A stretch of 64,000 nt of DNA from Bacteroides pyogenes_A (GCF_048595595.1 NZ_CP184347.1), one strand, 5' to 3'; numbered from the stretch's first letter, positions 17,166 to 26,246 are shown. The notes: generated by a model not told the origin, from the sequence alone. Translations and numbers: made by a program.

Positions 17166-17687
17166 TTACTTTTGCCGTTTCTTTCTCTTGTCCACCGACT
17201 CCACGGCTTCGGTAACGACCGACTTGTTCTGAAAGCGTTTCGTATAACCGGAATAGTCGGGATGAATACGTTCATACTCAGCATCCATGAACAACGGACT
17301 GGAAATGATGTGATCGGCCGTAGAGCGGTTGCAACAGAAAACGATGTTTTCCACACCCGCCAGACGGGTCAGCGCCTTCACGTCGGTGTCGTGAGGTTGC
17401 AATGTCATCGGATCGGTAAAAAAGAAAAGATAATCGATCTGCCCTTCTACAATGCGTGACCCCATCTGCTGGTCGCCTCCCAGCGGTCCCGATTTCAAAA
17501 TGGTGAAGTCCCACTCCACTTCGGGATGTTTCTTGGTCAAGGCTTCGAGAATCAGCGTACCCGTAGTGCCTGTGCAATAGAATTTATTTCCCATCAACAG
17601 TTCCGAGTTCCACAATACCCATTCGATCAGGTCTTTTTTCATCGCATCGTGAGCTACCAGCCCGATGCCTCTGCTTACTTGTTTCAT
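17166..17687 (-). CDS. mgsA: Methylglyoxal synthase MgsA
   Basis: MgsA converts dihydroxyacetone phosphate to methylglyoxal and phosphate, a bypass that relieves phosphosugar stress. The protein (173 residues from ATG 17687) has GLVAHDAMKKDLIEWV, TGTTGTLI, and LKSGPLGGDQQMGSRI with the catalytic Asp, followed by FFTDPMTLQPHDTDVKALTR. The C-terminus is extended by about 20 basic residues (DKRKKRQK) beyond the E. coli enzyme. The frame is open further upstream to 17753, but that would overlap the upstream gene; ATG 17687 matches the family start. It lies 5 bases downstream of a GT2 gene, probably in one transcript. Confidence 0.93.
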   Translation of the reverse strand: MKQVSRGIGLVAHDAMKKDLIEWVLWNSELLMGNKFYCTGTTGTLILEALTKKHPEVEWDFTILKSGPLGGDQQMGSRIVEGQIDYLFFFTDPMTLQPHDTDVKALTRLAGVENIVFCCNRSTADHIISSPLFMDAEYERIHPDYSGYTKRFQNKSVVTEAVESVDKRKKRQK

Positions 17688-17692
17688 ATTAT

Positions 17693-18727
17693 TTAGTTTT
17701 TTAAATGGGGCAGTTGCGAGAAACGCTTGCGCCCTCTCGCGTAAAACTGCCACAAAATACTGTTTTTTATACGTTCGGGAATCTGCTGCAATGAGACCTT
17801 TCGCACGTTCTCCTCACGGGAAGGTGCAAAAGACGGGCGAAGCCGTTTGTACTCCCTGCGCGCGCGTATCACCTCGCGGGCATTGCTCCCCTGCCCTTTC
17901 AGCAGAAAAGCGAATGCCGCCACATAGTCCAACACGGCGCGTACGACCATCACCCGCGACAGCTCTTGCCGGGGAAGGTTTTTGTACAGCATCAGCAGAT
18001 TGTTGCGGAAGTTGAGAAAAGTTTTGCGGGGATTCTCTTTTTTCAAGGTAGCGGCGCCTACGTGATAGACCGTGCTTTGAGGGATGCAGACAATGCCGCG
18101 CCCCCGCGAACGCAACCGCCAGCACAAGTCGATCTCCTCCATGTGAGCGAAAAACCGCCCGTCCAGCCCGCCTACCCGACGGTAATCTTCGAGCCGGATG
18201 AAGAGCGCCGCCCCCGTAGCCCAAAAAACCGAAGAAACTGCATCATACTGCCCTTCGTCTTCCTCGACTGCCGACATCAGCCGCCCCCGGCAGAACGGAT
18301 AGCCGTATCTGTCGATAAATCCGCCTGCCGCTCCGGCATATTCGAACAATTCTTTGCGGCGGTAGCTGCGTATTTTGGGTTGGCAGGCGGCCACCTCGGG
18401 GTGTGTATCGAGATAATCCGTCAGCGGCTCGAGCCAACGCTCCGTTACTTCCACATCCGAGTTGAGCAACACCGCATATTCCGCCTCCACCTGTTGCAAA
18501 GCCCGGTTGTATCCGTCAGCAAATCCGTAATTGCGCTCCAGAAGAATCAGGCGGACAGCCGGAAACTCATTGCGCAGCATGTCCACAGAATCGTCCGTCG
18601 ATCCGTTGTCGGCCACACAGACCTCTACATTTTCAGCTTCCGAATGCCGAAGCACCGAAGGCAGAAAGGTACGGAGCATGTCGCGTCCGTTCCAATTTAA
18701 GATAACAACCGATACTTTCATATTCAA
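17693..18727 (-). CDS. Glycosyltransferase family 2
   Basis: The 344-residue inverting GT-A enzyme has the N-terminal VSVVILNWNGRDMLRTFLPS, ADNGSTDDSVDML, the metal-binding region LLNSDVEVTERW and the acceptor-side MEEIDLCWRLRSRGRGI (ED/EID motif). The C-terminal part has a weak hydrophobic segment (VVRAVLDYVAAFAFLL), suggesting membrane association. It probably adds a sugar to a cell-surface glycan (rhamnosyltransferase-like), with unknown donor and acceptor. Neighbouring lipid A-type acyltransferase and KdsA genes fit envelope glycan work. Confidence 0.87.
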   Translation of the reverse strand: MNMKVSVVILNWNGRDMLRTFLPSVLRHSEAENVEVCVADNGSTDDSVDMLRNEFPAVRLILLERNYGFADGYNRALQQVEAEYAVLLNSDVEVTERWLEPLTDYLDTHPEVAACQPKIRSYRRKELFEYAGAAGGFIDRYGYPFCRGRLMSAVEEDEGQYDAVSSVFWATGAALFIRLEDYRRVGGLDGRFFAHMEEIDLCWRLRSRGRGIVCIPQSTVYHVGAATLKKENPRKTFLNFRNNLLMLYKNLPRQELSRVMVVRAVLDYVAAFAFLLKGQGSNAREVIRARREYKRLRPSFAPSREENVRKVSLQQIPERIKNSILWQFYARGRKRFSQLPHLKN

Positions 18728-18820
18728 TCCGTTTTTCCGGTTTATTCCTCGGTTTGTATTTTAAAATCCGTTTCCGGCAAAAGGAAACAGATTACATAAG
18801 TGCCGAGATCCTTTTCTTTA

Positions 18821-19705
18821 TCAACATTCCGCCTGCGAAGCTTTCCAACGTTTGTGCGACCAAAGCCAATAAGCCGGTTCGCGACGAATAGTCTGTTCGA
18901 GGCAACGGGCAAACGTCTCGGTGATTTCACCGTCTGCCGTCTCCTTCGGCTTCTCCGTCATCAACTTAAATTCCACTTCACAATGACCTCTGCGGGTTTT
19001 GATGAGTTCGCAATAGAAAACCGGGAAATTCATCATCTTCGCAATCCGTTCCGCTCCGGTCAGAAAAGCCGTCTCTCGTCCCAGAAAGCGAGTCCAGTAT
19101 TTATCGTCGCTGCTGGGCCACTGGTCGGTTATCAGCCCTACCGCCATCTTCTTTCCGTCGCGTTTCAGCCTGACAATCTCACGCGCGGTGGAATGTTTCG
19201 GGATATTGTATCCGCCGAACCGCGACCTGATTCGTTTAAACAACCGATCGAGATAAGGGTCTTTCAGCGGTTTATACACTTGAATGGGAACATCGCCCGG
19301 CTCCATCACGCTCCCCATGCCGATGATCCACTCATAGTTGGCATAATGCGGAATCATCAAGACAATTCCTCCGTATCGGACGATAAAATCCAGATACTGC
19401 TCCGTATTCCTATATGTCATCCTTCGGCGAAGGTCTTCGGCAGACATGTGCAGAAGCTTCAGGTCTTCCATCAGATAGTCGGACAGATAGCGATAGAAGC
19501 GTTTCTCTATCCGCTTGATTTCATGCTTGCTTTTCTCCGGGAAAGAACGGTTCAGATTGTCGCGAACCACCCTTCTCCGGTATCTTGCAACGTAATACAT
19601 CAGCAGATAATTCACATCGGAGAGAAAATACAACACACGAAAAGGAAGAGACGATAAGAGCCACATTCCCGCATACACCAAATAATAAATCAGTTTAGAC
19701 TTCAT
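18821..19705 (-). CDS. LpxL/HtrB-type lysophospholipid (lipid A) acyltransferase
   Basis: The 294-residue protein has an N-terminal membrane segment (LIYYLVYAGMWLLSSLPF), the catalytic HX4E box in LMIPHYANYEWIIGMG, then IQVYKPLKDPYLDRLFKRIR and GLITDQWPSSDDKYW. These are family features of late acyltransferases that add a secondary fatty acyl chain to lipid A or a related lipid at the inner membrane. Its start overlaps the 3' end of mtaB by 11 bases, so it is translationally coupled to it. Confidence 0.88.
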   Translation of the reverse strand: MKSKLIYYLVYAGMWLLSSLPFRVLYFLSDVNYLLMYYVARYRRRVVRDNLNRSFPEKSKHEIKRIEKRFYRYLSDYLMEDLKLLHMSAEDLRRRMTYRNTEQYLDFIVRYGGIVLMIPHYANYEWIIGMGSVMEPGDVPIQVYKPLKDPYLDRLFKRIRSRFGGYNIPKHSTAREIVRLKRDGKKMAVGLITDQWPSSDDKYWTRFLGRETAFLTGAERIAKMMNFPVFYCELIKTRRGHCEVEFKLMTEKPKETADGEITETFARCLEQTIRREPAYWLWSHKRWKASQAEC

Positions 19706-21026
19706 AATCCGTCAGAATTGTGCCTTTAAGCGCAGTTTTATCTTCATTGAAGCCGCCCAGGCGAACGGCTATCACCTGATTATCCAGCGATGCGTCGTTC
19801 TCTACTTCCACACGGATATAATTTTCGGTAAATCCGTGCATCGGAGAGCCGACTTTCGATTTTTCCATCAATACCGGCATCATCTGTCCGATATGGCGGG
19901 CATAAAACGCCTGCGTCTTTTCGTCCGAAAGAGCCAGCAGACGTTGGCTTCGCCGGTGCTTTTCGTCGGGCAAAACCACATGTTCTATTTTCAGAGCCTG
20001 CGTACCGGGACGTTCGGAATAGCTGAACACGTGCAGTTGGGTGATGTCCAGACTTTCGATAAAGCGATAAGCTTGTTCGAAGTATTCGTCCGTTTCTCCC
20101 CTCGTGCCCACAATCACATCGACACCGATAAACGAATCGGGCATGATTTCTTTGATTTTTTTTATTTTGAAAGCGAAAAGAGCCGTGTCGTACCGGCGGC
20201 GCATCAGCTTCAGCACTTCATCGGACCCCGATTGTAACGGGATATGGAAATGAGGCATGAAGCGACGGGAACGGGATACGAACTCAATAATTTCATCCGT
20301 CAGCAGATTGGGTTCGATGGAAGAGATGCGATAACGTTCGATGCCTTCGACCTCATCCAGCGCTTTTACCAGATCGAAAAAAGTCTCTCCGGTCGTCTTC
20401 CCGAAATCGCCGATGTTCACTCCCGTCAGCACAATCTCTTTTCCACCCTCGGCGGCAGCCTGGCGGGCTTGTTCCACCAGCGAGGCAATCGTGCCGTTAC
20501 GGCTGCGTCCGCGCGCGAAAGGAATGGTGCAGTACGAGCAAAAATAGTCGCATCCATCCTGCACTTTCAAGAAAAAGCGCGTACGGTCTCCCCGGGAGCA
20601 CGAAGGCGCAAACGAACGGATGTCTTTGGTGGTCGTAGTAAACGCTTCCCCCTCTTCATGTTTCTGCAAATCGCCCAAATATTGAAGCAGGTCTTTCTTC
20701 TGTTCCGCTCCCAATACCACATCCACGCCTTTGATTTTTGCCACATCGCCGGGTTTCAGCTGTGCGTAACATCCGGTCACCACGACAAAAGCGCCGGGAT
20801 GTTGCTTCACCAGCCGATGAATGGCTTGCCGGCACTTCTTGTCGGCCATTTCCGTCACCGAGCAGGTGTTCACTACACAAATATCCGCTTTTTCTCCTTT
20901 GCGTGCGGTACGGACTCCTGCCTCACGCAGGGTTTTACCAATTGTCGAAGTCTCCGAAAAATTCAATTTGCAGCCCAAAGTATAATAAACGGCTGTCTTA
21001 TCCTGAAACACAGTGGTATCTATCAT
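19695..21026 (-). CDS. mtaB: tRNA t6A37 methylthiotransferase MtaB
   Basis: MtaB is a radical-SAM enzyme that turns t6A37 into ms2t6A37 in tRNAs reading ANN codons. The protein (443 residues from ATG 21026) has the N-terminal UPF0004 domain (YYTLGCKLNFSETSTIG, VVNTCSVTEMADKKCR), the radical-SAM CxxxCxxC in VQDGCDYFCSYCTIPFARGR, ISSIEPNLLTDEI, HFHIPLQSGSDEVLKLMRRR, and a C-terminal TRAM-like tail. An in-frame ATG at 21056 exists, but it lies inside the promoter (-7 box at 21054-21061), so 21026 is the start. Confidence 0.93.
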   Translation of the reverse strand: MIDTTVFQDKTAVYYTLGCKLNFSETSTIGKTLREAGVRTARKGEKADICVVNTCSVTEMADKKCRQAIHRLVKQHPGAFVVVTGCYAQLKPGDVAKIKGVDVVLGAEQKKDLLQYLGDLQKHEEGEAFTTTTKDIRSFAPSCSRGDRTRFFLKVQDGCDYFCSYCTIPFARGRSRNGTIASLVEQARQAAAEGGKEIVLTGVNIGDFGKTTGETFFDLVKALDEVEGIERYRISSIEPNLLTDEIIEFVSRSRRFMPHFHIPLQSGSDEVLKLMRRRYDTALFAFKIKKIKEIMPDSFIGVDVIVGTRGETDEYFEQAYRFIESLDITQLHVFSYSERPGTQALKIEHVVLPDEKHRRSQRLLALSDEKTQAFYARHIGQMMPVLMEKSKVGSPMHGFTENYIRVEVENDASLDNQVIAVRLGGFNEDKTALKGTILTDYEV

Positions 21027-21053
21027 AAATCTTTCAATGATGCATATTTTATG

Positions 21054-21061
21054 CAAAGTTA
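21054..21061 (-). promoter_or_regulatory. -7 box of mtaB
   Basis: Reads TAACTTTG on the minus strand, a perfect TAnnTTTG, 28 bases before the mtaB ATG. It rules out the longer start at 21056. Confidence 0.65.
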
Positions 21062-21082
21062 CACTATTTATCAGTAAAACAC

Positions 21083-21113
21083 TTTAGGATACGAAAGTTT
21101 ATTCCTACTTTTG
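21083..21113 (+). promoter_or_regulatory. Promoter of the acyl-CoA ligase gene
   Basis: TTTAG (21083-21087) and TACTTTTG (21106-21113) are spaced as in Bacteroides -33/-7 promoters, 24 bases before ATG 21137. It is divergent from the mtaB promoter. Confidence 0.65.
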
Positions 21114-21136
21114 CACAGTTTATCAAAAAACGTGCA

Positions 21137-22810
21137 ATGATTAAAGAGAATTTTATCAAACTATACGAAAACAGTTTTCGTGAAAATTGGGATTTGCCCT
21201 GCTACTCCGATTACGGTGAAGAGACACAATACTCGTATGGTGAAGTGGCCGAAAGAATTGCCCGGCTGCATTTAATATTCAAATATTGCAGCCTGCGCAG
21301 AGGCGACAAAATTGCGGTGATCGGCAAAAACAACGCTCATTGGTGTATCGCCTATATGGCAACCATCACTTACGGAGGCATCATTGTTCCTATTCTGCAA
21401 GACTTTACGCCCAACGATGTCCATCACATCGTCAATCACTCCGAATCTGTCTTCCTGTTTACCAGCGATACTATCTGGGAAAATCTGGAAGAAGAAAAGT
21501 TGACCGGAATAAGAGGTGTGTTTTCCTTGAGCGATTTCCGCTGCCTTTACCAGCGCGACGGAGAAACGATACAGAAATTTCTGAAAAATCATGATAGAGA
21601 GATGCACCGTGCCTATCCGAAGGGGTTCACCCGCGAAGATGTACAATATACAACCCTGTCGAACGACAAGGTGATGCTGCTGAACTACACTTCGGGAACG
21701 ACAGGATTCAGCAAGGGCGTAATGCTCACCGGAAATAATCTGGCAGGAAACGTAACTTTCGGCATCCGGACCGAGTTGCTTAAAAGAGGCGACAAGGTGC
21801 TTTCGTTCCTTCCGCTGGCTCACGCCTACGGATGCGCTTTCGACTTTCTTACGGCAACGGCGGTCGGCACGCATGTCACTCTGCTCGGAAAGGCGCCTTC
21901 ACCCAAAATTATCATGAAGGCTTTTGAAGAAGTGAAGCCCAACCTCATCATCACCGTTCCGTTGGTCATCGAAAAAATCTACCGGAACATCATCCAGCCT
22001 CTTATCAATAAGAAAGGAATGAAATGGGCGCTGAATATCCCTTTGCTCGACGCTCAGATTTACGGTCAGATCAAGAAAAAACTCATCGATGCTTTGGGAG
22101 GGCGGTTTAAAGAAATCATCATCGGTGGCGCAGCCATGGACAAAGAGGTGGAAGAGTTTTTCCACAAAATCAAATTCCCTTTCACCATCGGTTACGGAAT
22201 GACCGAATGCGGACCGCTCATCAGTTACTCTCCGTGGAATGAATTCGTTCTGGGTTCTTCAGGGAAAATACTCGACATCATGGAGGCCCGTGTTTACAAG
22301 AAGAATCCGGATGCGGAACTCGGAGAAATCCAAGTGCGCGGCGAGAATGTCATGGTAGGATATTATAAAAATGAAGAAGCGACACGCGAAGTGTTCAGCA
22401 AAGACGGATGGCTGCGCACCGGAGACCTCGGTACGATGGATGCCAACGGCAACATATTTATCCGCGGACGCCTAAAAACCATGATACTGAGTTCGAACGG
22501 ACAAAACATTTTTCCGGAGGAGCTGGAAAGCAAGCTGAACAACATGCCGTTCATCCTCGAAAGTCTTGTCATCGAACGCAACAAGAAACTTGTCGCATTA
22601 GTATATGCCGATTATGAAGCGTTAGATTCACTCGGTCTCAACAATCCGGATAATCTGGAAACCATTATGAATGAGAACTTAAAGAACCTGAACGGAAGTG
22701 TAGCGGCATACGAGAAAGTAAGCAAGATACAACTCTATCCCACAGAATTCGAAAAGACTCCCAAAAGAAGTATCAAACGATATCTATACGACAGTATAGC
22801 AGTAGACTAA
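21137..22810 (+). CDS. Long-chain acyl-CoA synthetase / AMP-binding ligase
   Basis: The 557-residue adenylate-forming enzyme activates a carboxylate (likely a fatty acid) to acyl-AMP, then acyl-CoA. Motifs: LLNYTSGTTGFSKGVML (P-loop A3), LPLAHAYGCAFD, GYGMTECGPLISYSP (A5), GWLRTGDLGTMDANGNIFIR (A7/A8), and SSNGQNIFPEELESKLN with the A10 Lys in KTPKRSIKRYL. It is about 40 residues shorter than enterobacterial FadD, as usual in Bacteroidetes. It is monocistronic, with a clear promoter and a terminator hairpin just after the stop. Confidence 0.88.
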   Translation: MIKENFIKLYENSFRENWDLPCYSDYGEETQYSYGEVAERIARLHLIFKYCSLRRGDKIAVIGKNNAHWCIAYMATITYGGIIVPILQDFTPNDVHHIVNHSESVFLFTSDTIWENLEEEKLTGIRGVFSLSDFRCLYQRDGETIQKFLKNHDREMHRAYPKGFTREDVQYTTLSNDKVMLLNYTSGTTGFSKGVMLTGNNLAGNVTFGIRTELLKRGDKVLSFLPLAHAYGCAFDFLTATAVGTHVTLLGKAPSPKIIMKAFEEVKPNLIITVPLVIEKIYRNIIQPLINKKGMKWALNIPLLDAQIYGQIKKKLIDALGGRFKEIIIGGAAMDKEVEEFFHKIKFPFTIGYGMTECGPLISYSPWNEFVLGSSGKILDIMEARVYKKNPDAELGEIQVRGENVMVGYYKNEEATREVFSKDGWLRTGDLGTMDANGNIFIRGRLKTMILSSNGQNIFPEELESKLNNMPFILESLVIERNKKLVALVYADYEALDSLGLNNPDNLETIMNENLKNLNGSVAAYEKVSKIQLYPTEFEKTPKRSIKRYLYDSIAVD

Positions 22811-22830
22811 TCGCTTCTGTAAGGCTTAAA

Positions 22831-22863
22831 AAGGATAAAAGGTACACTCTTTTATCCTTTTTT
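22831..22863 (+). terminator. Rho-independent terminator after the acyl-CoA ligase gene
   Basis: Arms AAGGATAAAAG (22831-22841) and its complement (22849-22859) enclose a 7-base loop, followed by a T-run. Confidence 0.75.
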
Positions 22864-22908
22864 CTGAAAAAAAACGCCTTTTGGAGAACAACGTATTAAA
22901 AAAGTATA

Positions 22909-22916
22909 TACCTTTG
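22909..22916 (+). promoter_or_regulatory. -7 box of the Ala-rich lipoprotein gene
   Basis: TACCTTTG, a perfect TAnnTTTG, 48 bases before ATG 22965. It lies inside the longer open frame from 22881 and so argues against that earlier start. Confidence 0.6.
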
Positions 22917-22964
22917 CAGCGTTTTAATAAAGCAATTGATTGTATTAATTTAAAAGCAAAGAAA

Positions 22965-23171
22965 ATGAAAAAATTAGTTTTGGTAGCTGTAGCTATCGTA
23001 GCAGTATCATTCTCATCTTGTGGTAACAAAGCAGCAGATGCAGCAAAAGCAACTGCAGATTCAATCCGCATCGCTGATTCAATCGCAGCAGTAGAAGCAG
23101 CTGCAGCTGAAGCAGCAGCTGAAGTAGTTGATACTCTTACAGCTGATAGTGCAGCGGTTGTAGCTGAATAA
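22965..23171 (+). CDS. Small Ala-rich lipoprotein, 68 aa
   Basis: The protein begins MKKLVLVAVAIVAVSFSSC, a lipoprotein signal with Cys19 as the probable lipidation site. It continues with an alanine/aspartate/glutamate-rich acidic helix (KAADAAKATADSIRIADS, VEAAAAEAAAEVV). I do not recognise a domain. The low complexity suggests a Braun-lipoprotein-like or spacer role in the outer membrane, but that is speculation. It has its own promoter and a strong terminator, so it is probably highly expressed and real despite its size. Confidence 0.7.
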   Translation: MKKLVLVAVAIVAVSFSSCGNKAADAAKATADSIRIADSIAAVEAAAAEAAAEVVDTLTADSAAVVAE

Positions 23172-23195
23172 TTCAGAACAACACTGAGAGAATTG

Positions 23196-23234
23196 AAAGT
23201 CTGCCCATGCGTAAAAGCATGACAGACTTTTTTT
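23196..23234 (+). terminator. Rho-independent terminator
   Basis: Arms at 23196-23210 and 23217-23230 (AAAGTCTG... with one bulge) and a run of seven T close the small lipoprotein transcript. Confidence 0.85.
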
Positions 23235-23536
23235 ATGCCTTTTCAGAACTTGTTAATTGCTTTCCTTTTCTTCGCCGACCTCTTCATAATCGAAAAGCGT
23301 TCTCTCCCTAACGACGCATGATTCGATATATACATACCATACAGTTGCAATATAAATTACGCCTTCCGTTCTCCCTTATAATAATAATGATTCTTCGGCC
23401 GCCACTCATTTCAAGCTCATGTTACAACTTACAAACATTACCGATATCGGTAATTTCATCAGAACGACATGAAAACAAACAATGGCGATTTCACTTTGAA
23501 TGAACCGCCATTGCCTTATACTCGAAAAATCGTTTT
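23235..23536. other. Intergenic, no gene seen
   Basis: Between the lipoprotein terminator and the 3' end of rplI. A 61-codon open frame here has no Bacteroides-like features. I see no promoter of consequence. Confidence 0.5.
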
Positions 23537-23980
23537 TTATTCAGCTACTACTTCAAAAGGTATTTCTACAGAAACTTCTTTGTGAAGTTTTACAATTGCC
23601 TTGTAGTTACCGACTTCTTTCACAGCGTCTTTTACAACAATAATCTTTCTGTCGATTTCGTGACCCAATTTAGCCAAAGCCTCAGCAATCTGGATATTCC
23701 CGACAGAGCCGAAGATAGTACCGGTTGAGCTTACTTTTGTTGCAATAGTCAAAGAAACACCCTCCAGTTTTGCAGCTACTGCTTCAGCGTCTTTCTTGAT
23801 TTTCTCAAGCTTGTGAGCACGCTGCTTCAACTCTTCGGCCAACATTTTCTTTGCAGAGGGAGAAGCAATGACAGCTTTTCCGGTCGGAATCAAATAATTA
23901 CGACCATAACCTGATTTCACGTTTACGATATCATTCTTGTAACCCAAGTTTGCGATGTCTTCTTTCAATATAATTTCCAT
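23537..23980 (-). CDS. rplI: 50S ribosomal protein L9
   Basis: L9 binds 23S rRNA at the base of the L1 stalk. The 147-residue protein has the N-terminal domain MEIILKEDIANLGYKNDIV, GYGRNYLIPTGKAV, a long connecting helix (AHKLEKIKKDAEAVAAKLEG) and the C-terminal FGSVGNIQIAEAL. Length is standard. It is the third gene of the rpsF-rpsR-rplI operon, 14 bases after rpsR. Confidence 0.97.
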   Translation of the reverse strand: MEIILKEDIANLGYKNDIVNVKSGYGRNYLIPTGKAVIASPSAKKMLAEELKQRAHKLEKIKKDAEAVAAKLEGVSLTIATKVSSTGTIFGSVGNIQIAEALAKLGHEIDRKIIVVKDAVKEVGNYKAIVKLHKEVSVEIPFEVVAE

Positions 23981-23994
23981 ACTATTCCTCCTCC

Positions 23995-24267
23995 TTATTT
24001 CATCATGTCAGTTACATAAGGCAACAATGCCAAGTGACGAGCTCTTTTCACAGCCTGCGCGATACGACGTTGGAACTTCAAAGAAGTGCCTGTGATACGA
24101 CGCGGAAGAATCTTTCCCTGTTCATTCAAGAATTTCTTCAGAAACTCAGGATCTTTGTAATCGATGTACTTGATGCCATTTTTTTTGAAGCGACAGTACT
24201 TTTTCTTCTTAACATCTACTGAAGGCGGAGTTAAATATCTGATTTCCGATTGATTTTGTTGCGCCAT
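23995..24267 (-). CDS. rpsR: 30S ribosomal protein S18
   Basis: S18 is a 90-residue platform protein that pairs with S6. The sequence shows KKYCRFKKNGIKYIDYKD, ILPRRITGTSLKFQRRIAQA and VKRARHLALLPYV, the universal block. It is preceded by rpsF with a 2-base gap and followed by rplI. Confidence 0.97.
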   Translation of the reverse strand: MAQQNQSEIRYLTPPSVDVKKKKYCRFKKNGIKYIDYKDPEFLKKFLNEQGKILPRRITGTSLKFQRRIAQAVKRARHLALLPYVTDMMK

Positions 24268-24269
24268 GA

Positions 24270-24614
24270 TTAATCCTCCTTTTTGTTTGATTTAACATTT
24301 CTTCTCTTAGCTGCATATTCTGCGGCATATTTATCCATCTTGAAAGTCAAAAAACGGATAACTCGTTCATCGCGACGGAAGTTTATTTCCAACTTCTCAA
24401 TTACAGCAGGAGCTGCATTGAACTCAATCAGCTGATAAAAGCCTGTAGATTTTTTCTGAATTGGGTAAGCCAATTTCTTCAATCCCCAGTTTTCTTCATT
24501 GATAATCTCAGCACCTTCTTTCTGAAGAAGACCTTTGAACTTCTCTACCGCTTCCTTCATCTGAACATCAGATAAAACGGGAGTTAAAATGAAAACGGTT
24601 TCGTATTGATTCAT
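24270..24614 (-). CDS. rpsF: 30S ribosomal protein S6
   Basis: The 114-residue S6 protein begins MNQYETVFILTPVLSDVQMK and contains IINEENWGLKKLAYPIQKKS, YQLIEFNA and FRRDERVIRFLTFKMDKYA. It opens the r-protein operon. Its C-terminal tail is basic and lysine-rich (KRRNVKSNKKED). A -7 box lies about 50 bases upstream. Confidence 0.97.
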   Translation of the reverse strand: MNQYETVFILTPVLSDVQMKEAVEKFKGLLQKEGAEIINEENWGLKKLAYPIQKKSTGFYQLIEFNAAPAVIEKLEINFRRDERVIRFLTFKMDKYAAEYAAKRRNVKSNKKED

Positions 24615-24662
24615 ACTCGTTTTTAATTAATAAATAATTTAATTGATTTTTAAATGCGGGTG

Positions 24663-24670
24663 CAAATTTA
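24663..24670 (-). promoter_or_regulatory. -7 box of the rpsF operon
   Basis: TAAATTTG on the minus strand, 49 bases upstream of the rpsF ATG. It leaves an AT-rich leader where an S6:S18 autoregulatory structure could sit, but I see no clear fold. Confidence 0.6.
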
Positions 24671-24743
24671 GGGATTTTATCCGGAACTACCAACAAATAC
24701 AGCCACTTAAATATCTTTTTATTGCATCACAAGTTCCACTAAG

Positions 24744-25871
24744 AAGTGCAAATAGTCATTTTATTAAAAGACGACTATGAAAAACACTCGGGGAACGCTG
24801 TCGGCAAGGGGCTGAAATCCCCGACGAGACAAAAGATTTCAGCAGCAATACAAAAAAAACAGAAAAGGGAGACCGAAATCTCCCCGAGATTAATCAACTT
24901 TGTATTGTCTATGAAATATCATCAATTAACCTCAGCACAAAGATACACAATTTCTGTATTGCTGAAAAAGAAAAGGTCGGTAAAAGACATTGCAGATACG
25001 ATAAACGTGCACTACAGCACTGTTTATCGCGAGTTGAAACGCAATAAGGGGCGGTACCGTTACCATTGGGGCGTTGCCCAAAGGCAGTGTGACGAACGCA
25101 AACGCCGTATGCGCAGGCACCGCAAATTCAGTCTTGAGATGCGAAAGGAAATCATCGCACTGATGGTCAACGAGCAGTGGTCGCCCGAACAAATCAGAGG
25201 CTGGATGCTGCGCAAGGGAAAAGAATGCGTCTGCGTCGAAACCATTTACGGCTATATCCGCTTCGACCGCCGCTGCGGAGGGGAACTCTACAAGAGTTGC
25301 CGGCACAGGATGCAACACATCAAAAGGAGACGCCCCCTTGCCTACACGGACATCAAGGACAGAACAATGATAGATGAGCGAGAACCGCAGGCAGACGGCA
25401 CCCGATTCGGAGACTGGGAAATGGATACCATCATCGGCAAAGACGGTCGGGGAGCCATCGTAACCCTCGTGGAGCGAAGCAAGGACTATCTGCTCATGAG
25501 GAAACTGCCAAGGGGAAAGAATGCCGAAGAACTTGCTAAAACCGTCGTGGCCATGATGACACCCTTCATCGGAAACATCAAAAGCATCACCACTGACAAC
25601 GGAAGCGAGTTTGCATGCCACAAGTTCATCGAACAGCGGCTCAAAACTAAAGTTTACTTCGCACATCCATATTCATCATGGCAGAAGGGAAACATTGAGA
25701 ATACCAACAAACTCATCAGGCAATACATCCCCAAAGGAACGGCTTTTGAACAATATAGCCAACAGCAAATAAAACAAATACAGATGAAAATAAACAGAAG
25801 ACCAAGGAAAAAACTTAATTTTTCAACACCAAAACAAGAGTTTTACAATCTTCTCATCTAAATTTGCACTT
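24744..25871 (+). mobile_element. IS30-family insertion sequence, apparently complete
   Basis: Terminal inverted repeats AAGTGCAAAT (24744-24753) and ATTTGCACTT (25862-25871) bound a 1128-bp element with a single full-length transposase gene. The size fits the IS30 family (the Bacteroides IS4351 is similar). The leader between the left end and the gene contains C/G-rich dyads (ATCCCCGACGAGAC and TCTCCCCGAGAT). The exact termini could extend a few bases, and I see no convincing target duplication. Confidence 0.75.
24911..25861 (+). CDS. IS30-family transposase
   Basis: The 316-residue protein has an N-terminal helix-turn-helix (KYHQLTSAQRYTISVLLKKK, then SVKDIADTINVHYSTVYREL), then EQWSPEQIRGWMLRKG. 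The DDE catalytic core has Asp in GDWEMDTIIGKDGRG, Asp in SITTDNGSEFACHKF and Glu in GNIENTNKLIRQYIPKG. All are family hallmarks and the gene looks intact. The frame is open upstream to 24746, but ATG 24911 gives the normal N-terminus. Confidence 0.93.
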   Translation: MKYHQLTSAQRYTISVLLKKKRSVKDIADTINVHYSTVYRELKRNKGRYRYHWGVAQRQCDERKRRMRRHRKFSLEMRKEIIALMVNEQWSPEQIRGWMLRKGKECVCVETIYGYIRFDRRCGGELYKSCRHRMQHIKRRRPLAYTDIKDRTMIDEREPQADGTRFGDWEMDTIIGKDGRGAIVTLVERSKDYLLMRKLPRGKNAEELAKTVVAMMTPFIGNIKSITTDNGSEFACHKFIEQRLKTKVYFAHPYSSWQKGNIENTNKLIRQYIPKGTAFEQYSQQQIKQIQMKINRRPRKKLNFSTPKQEFYNLLI

Positions 25872-26238
25872 GCTATTGGAATCTACTCATCCCAAAGCAT
25901 TCATATCCTAATTTAATTCAAAAGACAATACTTTTTATACTTCACTTATTCGAAAAGAACTGCCTCTTTAAAATATATTCCACTCCAAGTCAGCGACTAC
26001 TACTCGATTCTTAGAAAATTTTTCAAGTTCAATTCTACTGCTCTTCTGAGAAAAAATGAAAAAAAATCAAAGGAACTCTGAGCCAACCTCTTTTTATTTG
26101 GATTAAAATATAGGAATCCGGCAAATCAAAGAGAAGAAAAAAACAAAAACACATCCTCTAAAACACAAAAAGTGGAAAATGAGCATATTCTTAAGTCTTT
26201 TTTGTATTCTATGAATAGGAATTATCCTGAAAGTAGAG
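25872..26238. other. Intergenic, AT-rich, no gene seen
   Basis: Right flank of the IS30-type element up to the marR promoter. A GTG-initiated extension of the marR frame begins at 26172 but contains the promoter, so I do not treat it as coding. Confidence 0.5.
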
Positions 26239-26246
26239 TATATTTG
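26239..26246 (+). promoter_or_regulatory. -7 box of the marR-type gene
   Basis: TATATTTG, a perfect TAnnTTTG, 24 bases before ATG 26271. It decides the start of the MarR protein, because it lies within the longer frame that starts at 26172. Confidence 0.6.

Noticed and set aside
20244..21077. 277-codon plus-strand open frame
   Set aside because: Antisense to mtaB, whose radical-SAM motifs are unambiguous.
24932..25666. 244-codon minus-strand open frame
   Set aside because: Antisense to the IS30 transposase.
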